From positions 186,001 through 250,000 of the forward strand of contig WGMC01000006.1 of NCBI GenBank assembly GCA_016125265.1: a stretch of DNA of 64,000 nucleotides. Reading direction: 5' to 3'. The notes beneath the pieces are model-generated. The model worked only from the letters and a program-made list of their open reading frames with translations, had not been told where the DNA came from and ran no database searches. A program made the position numbers and the translations under genes. This stretch comes from Planctomycetaceae bacterium (lineage in GTDB: Bacteria; Planctomycetota; UBA1135; GCA-002686595). Shown piece by piece: positions 44,488 to 54,051 of the stretch; position 1 is the first letter of the stretch; each line of letters begins with the position of its first letter.

Positions 44488-47457
44488 TCACGCCGGCTGG
44501 GTCTGGCGTTGGGGCGAGTCCTTCGCCGCGGCCATGCGCGCGATGCGCCGGTTCTCGAAGAACAAGAGCGCCGGCGACGCGATGTAGATCGAGGAGTAGG
44601 TGCCCACGCCGACCCCGATCATCATCGCGAAGGCGAAGCTCTCGAGGGCGTTGCCCGTGCCTGCGTTGAACACGAACAGGATCAGGACCGCGAGCAAGGT
44701 CGTGCCCGACGTCATGATCGTTCGAGAGAGTGTCTGGTTGATGGAGAGGTTCAGCACCTCGGGCAGGGGCTTCTCGACGCGCGGCAGGTTTTCGCGCACG
44801 CGGTCGAACACGATGATCGTGTCGTTGAGCGAGTACCCGATGATCGTCAGGAACGCGGCGATGGAGGTCAGGGTGATCTCCGTGCGCAGAATCCCCAGGT
44901 AGGCCATCAGGGCCATGGCGCCCATGGCGATGATCACGTCGTGCACCAAGGACAGCACGGCGGCGAAGCCGTAGCTGTACTCGGCGAAGCGCAGCCGGAT
45001 GTACATGACCACCGCGAACAGGCTCAAGAACACGGCCAGGATGGCCTTGTCGCGGAGCTCACCCACCACCTGGTTGCCCACCAGGGTGGACTCGGGGATG
45101 GGGTTCGCGAGGGCGAACTCCACACCGCGCGAATCCGTGCCCTGCAGTGCGTTCTGCAGGCGGTCCTGCAGGGCCTGGGGCGATTGGCCGGCGGGAACCG
45201 TGCCCGTGGCGCGGTACGAGCCGGTGCGGCTGCCGTCGACGACCGTGGCGTCGGCGAGGCCGGCCGTGGCGACGGCGGCCACGATGTCGGGCTTGTCGTG
45301 CGCCTCGGTGAAGTAGAGGCCGATCGTCGCCGTGTTGCCCTCCACGGCAACGTCGATGGGGCCCCGTTGCAGCAGGTCCCCGAGGCCCCGGCGGATCTCG
45401 GCTTGGAAGCTGCTCTCGAGCTCCTCCGAACCGGCGGCGCCCGCGTCCTCGAGTTTGAACTCGATACGGAAGTCGCTGAACTTGCCGTCGCCCTCGGCGG
45501 ACGCGAGCAACGGCGTCACCGTGGCCTGGGAGAGGTCGCCACCCAGGCCTGCGACGCGCTCCCGCACCACCGCGACCTCGACGGGCTGCTCCGTGCGCAC
45601 CTGCAGGGTCGCGCCGCCGAGGAAGTCGATGCCGAACTTCGACTTCGTGGGTACCGCCACGAAGATGCCAGCGAACAGGATCACTGCCGCGATGGACGCG
45701 GGTACGGCGATGTGGCGCTTGCCCATCCAGTCGTAGCTGGCGGTCACGAGCCACGTGCCCATCTTGAACTCCTTCACACCCCGCTCGAGCGCGAAGTGCA
45801 CGAGGACGCGCGTGATGACGAGGGAGCAGAACAGCGTCCCGAGGATGCCGATGGTCAGGGTGACGGCAAATCCCTTGACCGGTCCGGTGCCTTCCACATA
45901 GAGGATGATGGCCGTGATCAGCGTCGTGAGGTTGGCGTCGATGATCGTGACAAACGCCTTCTGGAAGCCCGACTTCGCGGCCTGTTTGATGTTCCTGCCG
46001 TTGTCCCGTTCCTCGCGGATCCGGTCGAAGATCAGGATGTTCGCGTCCACCGCCATGCCGACGGTCAGCACGATGCCCGCCAATCCCGGCAGGGTCAGGG
46101 TGGACTTCATGAACGCCATGCCGCCCAGGAGGAACAGCATGTTGGCCAGCAGGGTGACTACGGAGAAGAGTCCAAGACGGCGGTAGTAGGCCACCATGAA
46201 GCCCAGCACGGCGACGATCCCGACCAGGCCGCTGAGCGCGCCGCGGCGCACGTAGTCGGCGCCCAGCGTCGGACCGATGCGCTCTTCGGCTTCCAGGATC
46301 GGCTTGAGGCGCAGCGAACCCGAGCGCAGCACCGTGACGAGTTCCTGCACGTCGTCGGAGGTGTAGCGCCCCTCGATCACCCCGCCGCCCGGCAGCTCCG
46401 AACGGATCACAGGGCTCGTCTCGACCTGGCCGTTCAAGACGATCGCCATCTGGCGCTGCTTGAAGTTGTTCGTGAAGCGGGCGAACTCGATCTTCGACGA
46501 TTCCTGGAACTCGAAACCCACGGCGGGAAGGCCGAGGTTGTCCTGGGACTGGCTGGCGCGCGCGAGGTGGGCGCCGGTGAAGAGCCAGTCGCGATCCTTG
46601 TAGTCCGGCATCTCGCGCAGACGCAGGAGGGGGGTGGCGCGGGCGAGCTCGTCGGAGGTGTCGAGTTCGCTCGCCGGCTTCGCGGGGACCCAGCGCACGT
46701 AGGGGTGCGGGCCGCCCTCGGCGGTGGGCACGCGGTTGAAGTCGGAGAGCTTGGCGTCCGGGCGCGTGGCCATCCACTCCGCGAGCTTGGAGCGCTGTTC
46801 GACGAGGTCCGTGCCCGTGCCCGTGAAGTCCTGGGCCTCGGCGACGATTTCGAACGAAAGCTCGCCCAGGTTCTCGATGCGGGCCCGGATGGCGTCGTCG
46901 CTGACGAGTTCGACCGCGGCACCGGCCGGATGGTCCGCGCGGGCGCTGCTCTGCGCGCCGCGGGACAGCGACAGGAGGCGTGTGCCCTGGCGTTCCTCGT
47001 AGCGCACGCGCTCGTCGCCGATCCGCACCACGCCGCCGGTCACGGGGAACTGGCCGGCCGTCTCCTCGTCCGCCAAGGTCAGCGAGCTGTCGCCGGCCCC
47101 CAGGTCCGCCTCGAGGGCGCTGACCAAGCGCACCCCCTGGATCTCACCCAAGCCGGGGAGTTCGATCACGATGCGATCTTCTCCCTCCTGCACGATGCGG
47201 GGCTCCACGACGCCGGAGGGGTCCACCCGCTCGCGGATGATGCCGACCGTCTGGCGCAGGATCTCTTGGCGCGATTCGTTCGCGTCGAGGTTGCCCTTCG
47301 CGATCTCCTCGTCGAAGTCGAAGCGGTAGACCAGCCGCGTTCCGCCCTGCAGGTCGAGCCCCAGGCGGAACTGGAATCGCGGCAGCGCCAGGAACAGCGC
47401 TGCGAGGCCTAGCACGGCGCCGATCAGGATCAGCTTGCGGTGGACGTTTTCGACCAT
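44488..47457 (-). CDS. secDF: fused protein translocase subunit SecDF
   Basis: A 989-residue fusion of SecD and SecF, the proton-driven accessory complex of Sec export in the inner membrane. SecD part (1 to about 560): first helix LILIGAVLGLAALFLALPRF, then RLGLDLQGGTRLVYRFD (the D1 GGT motif), a periplasmic domain of about 350 residues, LRSGSLRLKPILEAEERIGPTLG and helices with GMAVDANILIFDRIREERDNG. SecF part (about 565-989): SKFGIDFLGGATLQVR, then helices with IIGYSLNDTIIVFDRVRENL and RTIMTSGTTLL. All RND-type transmembrane motifs are present. The SecD periplasmic domain is longer than in E. coli. No yajC lies upstream. The gene stands alone between a terminator and rplS. Confidence 0.96.
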   Translation of the reverse strand: MVENVHRKLILIGAVLGLAALFLALPRFQFRLGLDLQGGTRLVYRFDFDEEIAKGNLDANESRQEILRQTVGIIRERVDPSGVVEPRIVQEGEDRIVIELPGLGEIQGVRLVSALEADLGAGDSSLTLADEETAGQFPVTGGVVRIGDERVRYEERQGTRLLSLSRGAQSSARADHPAGAAVELVSDDAIRARIENLGELSFEIVAEAQDFTGTGTDLVEQRSKLAEWMATRPDAKLSDFNRVPTAEGGPHPYVRWVPAKPASELDTSDELARATPLLRLREMPDYKDRDWLFTGAHLARASQSQDNLGLPAVGFEFQESSKIEFARFTNNFKQRQMAIVLNGQVETSPVIRSELPGGGVIEGRYTSDDVQELVTVLRSGSLRLKPILEAEERIGPTLGADYVRRGALSGLVGIVAVLGFMVAYYRRLGLFSVVTLLANMLFLLGGMAFMKSTLTLPGLAGIVLTVGMAVDANILIFDRIREERDNGRNIKQAAKSGFQKAFVTIIDANLTTLITAIILYVEGTGPVKGFAVTLTIGILGTLFCSLVITRVLVHFALERGVKEFKMGTWLVTASYDWMGKRHIAVPASIAAVILFAGIFVAVPTKSKFGIDFLGGATLQVRTEQPVEVAVVRERVAGLGGDLSQATVTPLLASAEGDGKFSDFRIEFKLEDAGAAGSEELESSFQAEIRRGLGDLLQRGPIDVAVEGNTATIGLYFTEAHDKPDIVAAVATAGLADATVVDGSRTGSYRATGTVPAGQSPQALQDRLQNALQGTDSRGVEFALANPIPESTLVGNQVVGELRDKAILAVFLSLFAVVMYIRLRFAEYSYGFAAVLSLVHDVIIAMGAMALMAYLGILRTEITLTSIAAFLTIIGYSLNDTIIVFDRVRENLPRVEKPLPEVLNLSINQTLSRTIMTSGTTLLAVLILFVFNAGTGNALESFAFAMMIGVGVGTYSSIYIASPALLFFENRRIARMAAAKDSPQRQTQPA

Positions 47458-47637
47458 GGTGTTGCAGGGGGGCGCGCGGGTGGGGGCGCGTCCCGGGGGG
47501 ACTCGATAAGGTCTGGAAGTTGCGCGCCGCCCCGGTGGCGGCCGGCCCCGTTTGTGGGAGCCGGCGACGCTGCCGGGGCGGCGCTGTCGGTGGCCGCTGG
47601 GACCACTCGCTGGTAGGCCCGCGGCGCGGGGCCTCGC

Positions 47638-48069
47638 TCAGGCGTCCGCGGTCGGCGCGGCGTCGCTGTCGCCGCCCATGGCGGCGCGCGTCTCGAGGTC
47701 GCGTTGCTTCTCGCGCTTGGCCTTGTCGCCGAGCAGTTCGCCCACGCGCGTGCCCTTGCCCACGCGGTCGCGCAGGTAGTAGAGCTTCGCGCGGCGCACG
47801 GTGCCGCGGCGGGTCACGGTGATGTCGCGCACGCGGGGGCTGTGCAGCGGGAACGTGCGTTCGACGCCCTCGCCTTGGACGATGCGGCGCACGATCACGG
47901 TCTTCGCAATGCCGCGGCCCTGCACGCCGATCACGAGGCCCACGAAGAGCTGCACGCGCTCCTTGTCGCCCTCGCGGATCAGGTAGTGGACCTGCACGGT
48001 GTCGCCGACCCGGACGGGCGGCGGGACCTTCTTGCCGAGCTCCTGCTCGATCTCCTGGATGAGGTTCAT
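47638..48069 (-). CDS. rplS: 50S ribosomal protein L19
   Basis: 143 residues. The core ([107 protein letters not shown]) is a complete L19, which lies at the 30S-50S interface. A non-conserved acidic tail of about 25 residues ([26 protein letters not shown]) follows. It lies 61 bp after trmD on the same strand. The rpsP and rimM genes that often precede trmD are absent here. Confidence 0.97.
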   Translation of the reverse strand: MNLIQEIEQELGKKVPPPVRVGDTVQVHYLIREGDKERVQLFVGLVIGVQGRGIAKTVIVRRIVQGEGVERTFPLHSPRVRDITVTRRGTVRRAKLYYLRDRVGKGTRVGELLGDKAKREKQRDLETRAAMGGDSDAAPTADA

Positions 48070-48130
48070 GGCTGTTCTTCTCGGGCGCGGCGCCGACAGG
48101 CGCCTTGGCTGGATCCGCGGGGGCGGAGTT

Positions 48131-48871
48131 CTAGTCGGACGGGCTTCGCCGCTTGGCGGCTTGGAGATCGGTGGGGAGGGGGCGTTGCAGAAGATCCGGC
48201 CGTGCGGCCCGCGTGCGCGCGCGCGACTGGGCGAGCCGCCAGGCGGCGATCGCCGCGTGGTTGCCGCCGAGCAGCACGTCGGGCACTTCGCGCCCGCGCC
48301 ACACACGGGGGCGTGTGTAGTGCGGATGGTCGAGCACCGCGTCCGGATCGGATCTTTGTTCGAAGGATTCTTGCTCGGCCGACTGTTCGTGTCCGAGCAC
48401 CCCTGGAACCAGGCGCACGACCGCTTCCGCGATGCACAGCGCCGGCAGTTCGCCGCCCGCCAGCACGAAGTCGCCGATCGAGACCAGGTCCCACTCCAAC
48501 TCCTCCCGAATCCGCTCGTCGAAGCCTTCGTAGCGGCTGGCCAGGATCAGGAGTCGCTCCTCGCGGAAGTACTCCCGTGCCTGACCCTGCGTGAAGGTGC
48601 GGCCCCCGGGGGTGAGCAAGATCCGGCGAAAGGGCCCCTCGCGCCGTTCGAGCCACTCCACGCAATCGAGGATGGGCTCGGGCTTGAGGACCATGCCGGG
48701 TCCGCCCCCGAAGGGTCGGTCGTCAACGGTGCGGTGTCGGTCCCGAGTGAAGTCCCGAAAATCAATCAGCCGGATGGTGGCCAGACCTTTCTCCTGTGCA
48801 ATCCCGAGGATGCTCGTGCCGACGTACGGTTCGAGCGCCTCCGGGAACAGGGTCAGGATGGCAATCAGCAC
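48131..48871 (-). CDS. trmD: tRNA (guanine37-N1)-methyltransferase
   Basis: SPOUT-class methyltransferase that makes m1G37 in tRNAs and prevents +1 frameshifting; 246 residues. Visible blocks: [48 protein letters not shown], the knotted AdoMet site [45 protein letters not shown], and [32 protein letters not shown]. The catalytic Asp is in the [16 protein letters not shown] region. First gene of a trmD-rplS operon with a good sigma70-type promoter upstream. Confidence 0.97.
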   Translation of the reverse strand: MLIAILTLFPEALEPYVGTSILGIAQEKGLATIRLIDFRDFTRDRHRTVDDRPFGGGPGMVLKPEPILDCVEWLERREGPFRRILLTPGGRTFTQGQAREYFREERLLILASRYEGFDERIREELEWDLVSIGDFVLAGGELPALCIAEAVVRLVPGVLGHEQSAEQESFEQRSDPDAVLDHPHYTRPRVWRGREVPDVLLGGNHAAIAAWRLAQSRARTRAARPDLLQRPLPTDLQAAKRRSPSD

Positions 48872-48900
48872 GGAGGACCGGTTCCAGGAAAGGGGCGAGC

Positions 48901-48929
48901 AGCCTACGGGCGCCCCCGGGTAGGGTCAA
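48901..48929 (-). promoter_or_regulatory. sigma70-type promoter of trmD-rplS
   Basis: On the minus strand TTGACC (48929-48924), a 17-bp spacer, then TAGGCT (48906-48901). This is the best full -35/-10 pair seen in the window, about 30 bp upstream of the trmD ATG. Confidence 0.65.
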
Positions 48930-48959
48930 GGGCGGCTGGTGGCGGCGCTCCCCTTGGGC

Positions 48960-48965
48960 TACCCT
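48960..48965 (+). promoter_or_regulatory. putative -10 element of riboflavin synthase gene
   Basis: TACCCT ends 8 nt before the ATG, with only C-rich sequence between. It fits the leaderless-promoter series. Confidence 0.35.
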
Positions 48966-48973
48966 CCCGCCCC

Positions 48974-49576
48974 ATGTTCACCGGTTTGGTGGAGGCCCAA
49001 GTGCCCGTGCTCGCGTTCGAACCCCGGGGCACGGGGGCCCGCCTGGTCCTGCCGCGGCCCGGGCCCGACTTCGATTCCGCCCTGGGGGACAGCATCGCGG
49101 TCAGCGGGACCTGCCTGACCGTGGCGGCCTACGGGGGGGATGGGGAGCTTTGCTTCGACCTTTCGAAGGAGACCATCGATCGCACCTGGTTCCGGGAACT
49201 GGCGCCCGGACGCCCGGTCAACCTGGAACGGTCCCTGCGCCTCGGGGACCGCCTGGGGGGGCACCTCGTCAGCGGCCACGTGGACGGGGGCGCGGCGGTC
49301 GCCTATCTCGAGGATTCCGGCGACGGCGGGGTGCGCTTCGGCGTCGAGGTCGACCCGGGACTCGAACGCTACCTGGTCGAGAAGGGCTCGGTCACGCTCG
49401 ACGGTGTGAGCCTCACCGTCGTGGAGCCACGCGGGCGGCGCTTCTGGGTCGCGTTGATCCCGGTCACGCTCGAGCAAACCTCCCTCGGCGCTGCCCGGGT
49501 GGGCCAGCGGCTCAACGTCGAGGCCGACGCGGTGGGGAAGTGGATCGAGCGTTTGATGCCCGAGCGGCGACCGTAA
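48974..49576 (+). CDS. ribE: riboflavin synthase, alpha chain
   Basis: Dismutates two 6,7-dimethyl-8-ribityllumazine molecules to riboflavin; 200 residues with two internally similar beta-barrels. N-barrel: MFTGLVEAQ, GDSIAVSGTCLTV, FDLSKETIDRT, NLERSLRLGDRLGGHLVSGHVDG. C-barrel: EKGSVTLDGVSLTVV, LIPVTLEQTSLG, LNVEADAVGKWIERL. Both substrate-binding motifs are intact. It stands alone, away from ribBA/ribH, and converges with mlaD (10 bp between stops). Divergent from trmD. Confidence 0.96.
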   Translation: MFTGLVEAQVPVLAFEPRGTGARLVLPRPGPDFDSALGDSIAVSGTCLTVAAYGGDGELCFDLSKETIDRTWFRELAPGRPVNLERSLRLGDRLGGHLVSGHVDGGAAVAYLEDSGDGGVRFGVEVDPGLERYLVEKGSVTLDGVSLTVVEPRGRRFWVALIPVTLEQTSLGAARVGQRLNVEADAVGKWIERLMPERRP

Positions 49577-49586
49577 ACCGGACCGG

Positions 49587-50780
49587 TCAGAACGCGCTGA
49601 AGAGGAGCGACGTGAACGTGCTGACCGGCGCGGCTTCGCGCAGGTCCTCGAGCGTGCGGTTCAGGGTCTTCATGGCCAGCTCGATCTCCGTGTAGAGACC
49701 CTCTTCCATGATGATGCGGCCCAGGGTGCCGCGGCCCTCGGCCAGTTGGGACGAGACCTGCGCCAGATCGGCGCTGATCTGGTTGATGCTGGTGTAGATC
49801 TCGTCGCTGCTGAAGAGGCGCTGCAAGGTGCCCTCTTCGTTCGAGAGCGACGCGGTGAACCCGCCCACGTCGTCGACGATGGTCTCGAACTTCTGCGCCA
49901 GTTCGGCGTCGTTGATCAAGCGCGGCACCAATCCCTCGCCCTCGCGCACGGAAGTCGTGAACTCGGCGACGCCGTCGAACGCCGTCTCCGCCCGGTTGAT
50001 CGCGCGGCGCACCTCTTCGGCCAACTCGGGATCGTTGAAGAGCCGCGGCAGCAGGCCGTCGCCTTCCCGGGCGGATCGCGCGGTGTTCTCGACTTCGCGG
50101 CCGGCTCCGAGCCACGTGTCGTAGAGCTCGGTCGATTCTTCGCTCAGGAGGGCCCCAAGGGCGCCCTTTCCGGCGCGCAGGTCGTCGCTGACCACGGCGA
50201 CGTTGTCCGCCGCCCGCGCCAAGTCGTCGAGCGCCTGGTTCAAGTCCGAGGCCGCGCCGCCCTCGCGCAGCTCGGCGACGGTGGCGGAGAGGTCCTCGAA
50301 CAGGCTGTCGATGCGATCGCCGTTGCGCTCGAACAGTTCGCCCACGTCCTCCAGCACCGCAAAGGGATCGCCCTGGATCGTCCCCACCAGATCGTCGAAG
50401 CGCGCGGGATCCAGGACGGCGCTGCCCTGGGGCCCGGGTTCGATCGCGACCACACGCCCGCCGAGCAGCGTCGCGTCGCGGATGACGATCGAGTAGGTCT
50501 CGCGCAACTCGACCTCGTTGTCGAGCAGAAGCGTGACGGTGATGCGCCGGTCGTCGGCCGCGGCGGGATCGTAGGTCAAGGAGCGCACCCGGCCGATGCG
50601 CATGCCGGCGAGCTGCACGCTGTCGCCCTCGCGCAGGCCCTTGGCCGCCGGGAAGTGCACGACGAGCCGCGTCGAGTCGCCGAAGAGCTTCACGTCGCTG
50701 AGGAAGAGCGTGTAGAAGCCCAACACCGAGAGGGCGATGAGCAGGAACATCCCGAGCAGGAGTTGGCGTTGGCTGGTCAT
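49587..50780 (-). CDS. mlaD: MCE-domain protein of an Mla-type lipid transporter
   Basis: A 397-residue inner-membrane-anchored MCE protein. One transmembrane helix (residues 8-29, LLGMFLLIALSVLGFYTLFL) is followed by an MCE domain (about 36-118: RLVVHFPAAKGLREGDSVQLAGMRIGRVRSL, ITVTLLLDNEVELRETYSIVIRDATLLGGRVVAIEPG). The remaining 270 residues are long amphipathic helices (ELFERNGDRIDSLFEDLSATVAELREGG and similar), longer than E. coli MlaD. They may form a needle-like extension spanning part of the periplasm. Third gene of an E-F-D operon, 2 bp after mlaF. Confidence 0.92.
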   Translation of the reverse strand: MTSQRQLLLGMFLLIALSVLGFYTLFLSDVKLFGDSTRLVVHFPAAKGLREGDSVQLAGMRIGRVRSLTYDPAAADDRRITVTLLLDNEVELRETYSIVIRDATLLGGRVVAIEPGPQGSAVLDPARFDDLVGTIQGDPFAVLEDVGELFERNGDRIDSLFEDLSATVAELREGGAASDLNQALDDLARAADNVAVVSDDLRAGKGALGALLSEESTELYDTWLGAGREVENTARSAREGDGLLPRLFNDPELAEEVRRAINRAETAFDGVAEFTTSVREGEGLVPRLINDAELAQKFETIVDDVGGFTASLSNEEGTLQRLFSSDEIYTSINQISADLAQVSSQLAEGRGTLGRIIMEEGLYTEIELAMKTLNRTLEDLREAAPVSTFTSLLFSAF

Positions 50781-50782
50781 CG

Positions 50783-51568
50783 CTAATCGTCGGAATCGCC
50801 GAGGAATTGGAGCAGGCGAGGGTGTTTGCTGGCCAAGAACTCGTCCTTCTTGCCTTCGAGCACGACCTTGCCCTTCTCGAGCAGCACCACCCGATTCGCC
50901 ACGGTGCGCACGCAGCTAAGGAGGTGGGTGATCACCACGGAGGTGATCTCGAGTTGTTTCTGGATGTCGCGGATCAGTGCGTTGATCGAAGCCGAAATCT
51001 CAGGGTCGAGTCCGGCGTTGGGCTCGTCGTAGAGGATCAGCTTGGGCTCCGTGATCAAGGCGCGCGCGAGCCCCACGCGCTTGCGCATGCCGCCGGACAG
51101 TTCCGAGGGCATCTTGTCGAGGATGTCCGGCAGGTGCACGAGATCGAGCTTGGCCTCGACGCGCTGGAGGATCTCGTCTTCCTCCATGTCCGTATTCTCG
51201 CGCAGCGGCAGGGCCACGTTGTCGCGCACGTTGAGCCAGTTGATCAGGGCCGCGTCCTGGAACAGATAACCCATGTTGCGGCGCAGCTCGGCGAGCTCCT
51301 TCGGCCGGATCTTGCCCATGTCGTGCCCCTCGACGGTCACACGACCCGAATCGGGCTTCATCAAGCCGATCACGTGGCGCAAGGTCACCGACTTGCCCGT
51401 GCCCGACGGACCCATGATGACGAGGGTCTCGCCGCGGAACACTTCGAGGTTCAACCCGTCCAGCACGACCTTCGAGCCGAACCGCTTGCTGACGTTCTCG
51501 AAGCGGATCACCACGTCGCGTTCGGCCGCCGGGGCGGAACGGTCGACCGTCTCCGTACGGGTTTCCAT
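50783..51568 (-). CDS. mlaF: ABC ATPase of an Mla-type lipid transporter
   Basis: A 261-residue ATPase. Walker A GPSGTGKS, Q-loop YLFQDAALINWLNVRDNVALPLRE (the MlaF-typical long Q-loop segment), signature ELSGGMRKRVGLARAL, Walker B PKLILYDEPNAGLDP, switch His in VVITHLLSCV. It powers phospholipid movement between inner and outer membranes. Start: ATG 51568, 5 bp after the mlaE stop. Confidence 0.95.
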   Translation of the reverse strand: METRTETVDRSAPAAERDVVIRFENVSKRFGSKVVLDGLNLEVFRGETLVIMGPSGTGKSVTLRHVIGLMKPDSGRVTVEGHDMGKIRPKELAELRRNMGYLFQDAALINWLNVRDNVALPLRENTDMEEDEILQRVEAKLDLVHLPDILDKMPSELSGGMRKRVGLARALITEPKLILYDEPNAGLDPEISASINALIRDIQKQLEITSVVITHLLSCVRTVANRVVLLEKGKVVLEGKKDEFLASKHPRLLQFLGDSDD

Positions 51569-51573
51569 GGCGA

Positions 51574-52353
51574 TCAGGCCTGGTACAAGAGCCAGGTGAG
51601 GAAGTAGTTCGACACGATGATCGCGATGATGGAGTCGCGCACCGCCTGGCGCGTCGCCTGTCCCACGCCGAGCGCGCCGCCGCGGGCGTGCATCCCGGCC
51701 GAGCACGAGATCACCGCGATCAGGATCCCGAACACGAACGACTTCAGCAGACCCGCGTAGACGTCCTTGGGCAGCGGGATCAAGAGGCCGGGGTCCTGCA
51801 GGGCCTCCACCGCGGTCTTGAAGTAGAGCTCGAGCTCCACGCTGAGTTGCGCGCTCGCCACCAGTCCGCCGCCGGCGACGCCGATCAGATCGCACAGCAC
51901 GGTCAGCAGCGGGCAAGCGATCGCCAGGGCCACCAGCCGGGGCAGCACCAGGAAATCGACGCGGTCCACCGAGAGCACCTCGAGCGCGGCCAACTCGTCG
52001 GACACCGACATGGTGCCGAGCTCGGCCGCCAGCGCGCTGCCGGCCGTCGCCGCCAAGATGATGCCGGTGATGAACGGGCCCATCTCGCGGGCCATGGAAA
52101 GCGCCACCAGCGTGCCGATCTGGTCCTGTTGGCCCAACTGGGCGAGGTACAGGCCGGACTGCAGCGCGAGGATCATGCCCGCGAAGAGGCCCACGAGCAG
52201 GACCACGTGCACCACCTGCACGCCGCCCACGTAGAGCTGGTCCGCGACCATCGCCCGGCGCTTCCACGCGCTGGGCAGGCGGACGACTGCCTCGAACAGC
52301 AGTTCGAGTTGCACTCCAAACTGCCGGCAGGTGGTGAGGAAGGACTTCAGCAC
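51574..52353 (-). CDS. mlaE: permease of an Mla-type lipid transporter
   Basis: A 259-residue permease with about five helices. Family blocks: GGVQVVHVVLLVGLFAGMILALQSG, MAREMGPFITGIILAATAGSALAAELGTMSVSDELAALEVLSVDRVDFLVLPRLVALAIACPLLTVLCDLIGV, LLKSFVFGILIAVISCSAGMHARGGALGVGQATRQAV. The MxVxxEIDAL motif appears as MSVSDELAAL. First gene of mlaE-mlaF-mlaD; mlaB and mlaC homologues are not in the window. TAGCAT at 52395-52400 (minus strand) could be its -10. Bases 52354-52482 hold nothing else I recognise. Confidence 0.94.
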   Translation of the reverse strand: MLKSFLTTCRQFGVQLELLFEAVVRLPSAWKRRAMVADQLYVGGVQVVHVVLLVGLFAGMILALQSGLYLAQLGQQDQIGTLVALSMAREMGPFITGIILAATAGSALAAELGTMSVSDELAALEVLSVDRVDFLVLPRLVALAIACPLLTVLCDLIGVAGGGLVASAQLSVELELYFKTAVEALQDPGLLIPLPKDVYAGLLKSFVFGILIAVISCSAGMHARGGALGVGQATRQAVRDSIIAIIVSNYFLTWLLYQA

Positions 52354-52482
52354 GTGGGGACTCGGACGGCGAGGGGATCGCTGGGCGGCGATGCTACCAG
52401 CGGAGAAGGGGGCATTCGCCTTTGTCGTCGCTGCGGAACGACAGGGCTCCCCGACCTGGGCGAAAAGGGCGAATGGTCCCGC

Positions 52483-54051
52483 TCACGGCTTCGAACCGCC
52501 GAACAGCGGTGCCTCGGGCTCGTCGGCGAGCGGGTCGTCGTTCCAGAGGGCGGGCCAGCCCGGTCCGGGCAGCGCGGGGGCGAGCAGGCCTGGACGCGAC
52601 TCGGCCGGACCGCTGCGCCAGCGCACCAGGCCGAAGAACAGCGAGGTCTCGGCGACCCGCGCCTCGGCGGGCCCGTAGCTGCGCCGACTCCAGAGCCCCG
52701 CGACGCTGGTGCGGTGCTCGTCCCCCTGCGACTCGGCGCGCCACAGTCCGGCCCACGTGCGCTGGGCCGTGCGCGGGCCGTCGGTTTCGCGAGTATAGAG
52801 CTCCCAGAGCCACGCGTAGTGGAACTCGAGCAGCGGCAGCCGCTGGAACGGATTGAGGGCGGGGAAGGCCGTGCGGCTTCGGTCGCCGGCACTGTAGCTC
52901 TGGTAGAGGGGCCAGAGCTTGCGGTACGACTCCTCCGAACCGGTTTCCAGCCGCGTGAGGTCGAACGCCTGCCAGAAGGGCAACACGTAGAAGCTGGCGC
53001 GCTCGAAGTCCGGCACCGTCTCCTGACGCACACGCACGATCGGCCACGCGTAACTCTGCTCCTCGAGCCCGTCGCCCTTGAAGTGCGAATAGAGGGGCCA
53101 GAGGCGCGTGCGCTCCTCGGCGAGCGGATCGCGTCCGCCGCCCTGCAGTCGCACGAGGAACCACGGCCCGTCCCAAGCCCAGAAGCCACTCTCGCGGTCG
53201 TACGCGTACCCGAAGAAGGGCCACAACACCGTCCACGCGCGGTAACTCGCGACCTTCGTGCGGCCGAGCAGCGGCCACACCATCCACTTCGTCTCCTGGC
53301 GCTCGGGCTCGCGGTGCAGGTGGTTTCGATGCCAGTGCACGATGGGCCAGAGGTAGAAGTGGCGCTCGTAGCGGCCGGGCTTCTTCGAAACGCCGGCCAG
53401 CGGGAACACACGCCAGGTGCGCTCCTCGGAACGGCCGTCCGAGGTCCACGCGAAGATCGGGAACAACACGTGGTGCCCGATCGAATCCCCGCGCTGGGTG
53501 CGCGTGTAGAGCGGGAACAGGACGAAGCGGACGTTGTCCCAGGTCAGGAAGCCGTCCAGGTCGCCCCAGAAGGGGAACCAGCCCAACTTGGACTTGCCGC
53601 GCGCGTTCTTCGACCAGATCCAGCCGGGCAGGGAGACGAGGTCGTACTCGCGGCCCGTCCCGGGTTCTGGCCCCGGCCGCGAACGCCAGTAGTAGAACGG
53701 GAAGAAGACCGACGTCACGTGGTCGCCGTCGCGCTCGCGGTACCCGAAGGGCGGCAGGAAATCGGTGCGCGAGCCCTCGATGCCCGCGGTGTACCGCTGG
53801 TCCTGCCAGCCAAACAGCGGGCGCAGGGCGCGCGAACGCACAGCTTCGTCCCACAGGCCGCGCTCCGAGACGTAGGCGCCGCCGAGGGCCTCGGTGCGCA
53901 CCAATCGGTCCGGCCCCGTGGACCGGGTGTAGAGCGGCGCCAGGTGCACGTCGGCGCCCGGCGCCACGCAGCCCGCGGCGAGGGCGGCGAGCGCCCACAC
54001 GAGGACCACCAGGCGGGCGGTCCTGGCGCCCCTCGTTGCACGTGCTCCCAC
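52483..54051 (-). CDS. lipoprotein with aromatic-Pro (LWPL/LFPLY) repeats upstream of mlaEFD
   Basis: A 522-residue lipoprotein starting at GTG 54051. The signal is LVVLVWALAALAAGC with the lipobox Cys near residue 28. The frame stays open upstream but would overlap the divergent trpS gene. The mature protein repeats a short strand motif about every 20-30 residues: LAPLY, LRPLFGW, FFPFYYW, WFPFWG, VLFPLYTR, VLFPIFAW, WRVFPLAG, FYLWPIVHW, KWMVWPLLG, TVLWPFFGY, RLWPLYSH, YAWPIVRV, YVLPFWQ, KLWPLYQS. Between them lie charged turns. This pattern suggests a many-stranded beta structure (barrel or propeller). It lies 129 bp ahead of mlaEFD on the same strand. I recognise no named family. Confidence 0.7.
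   Translation of the reverse strand: MGARATRGARTARLVVLVWALAALAAGCVAPGADVHLAPLYTRSTGPDRLVRTEALGGAYVSERGLWDEAVRSRALRPLFGWQDQRYTAGIEGSRTDFLPPFGYRERDGDHVTSVFFPFYYWRSRPGPEPGTGREYDLVSLPGWIWSKNARGKSKLGWFPFWGDLDGFLTWDNVRFVLFPLYTRTQRGDSIGHHVLFPIFAWTSDGRSEERTWRVFPLAGVSKKPGRYERHFYLWPIVHWHRNHLHREPERQETKWMVWPLLGRTKVASYRAWTVLWPFFGYAYDRESGFWAWDGPWFLVRLQGGGRDPLAEERTRLWPLYSHFKGDGLEEQSYAWPIVRVRQETVPDFERASFYVLPFWQAFDLTRLETGSEESYRKLWPLYQSYSAGDRSRTAFPALNPFQRLPLLEFHYAWLWELYTRETDGPRTAQRTWAGLWRAESQGDEHRTSVAGLWSRRSYGPAEARVAETSLFFGLVRWRSGPAESRPGLLAPALPGPGWPALWNDDPLADEPEAPLFGGSKP

Noticed and set aside
44407-47412. Open frame of about 1000 codons on the plus strand
   Set aside because: Opposite secDF; His/Asp/Gly-rich antisense translation.
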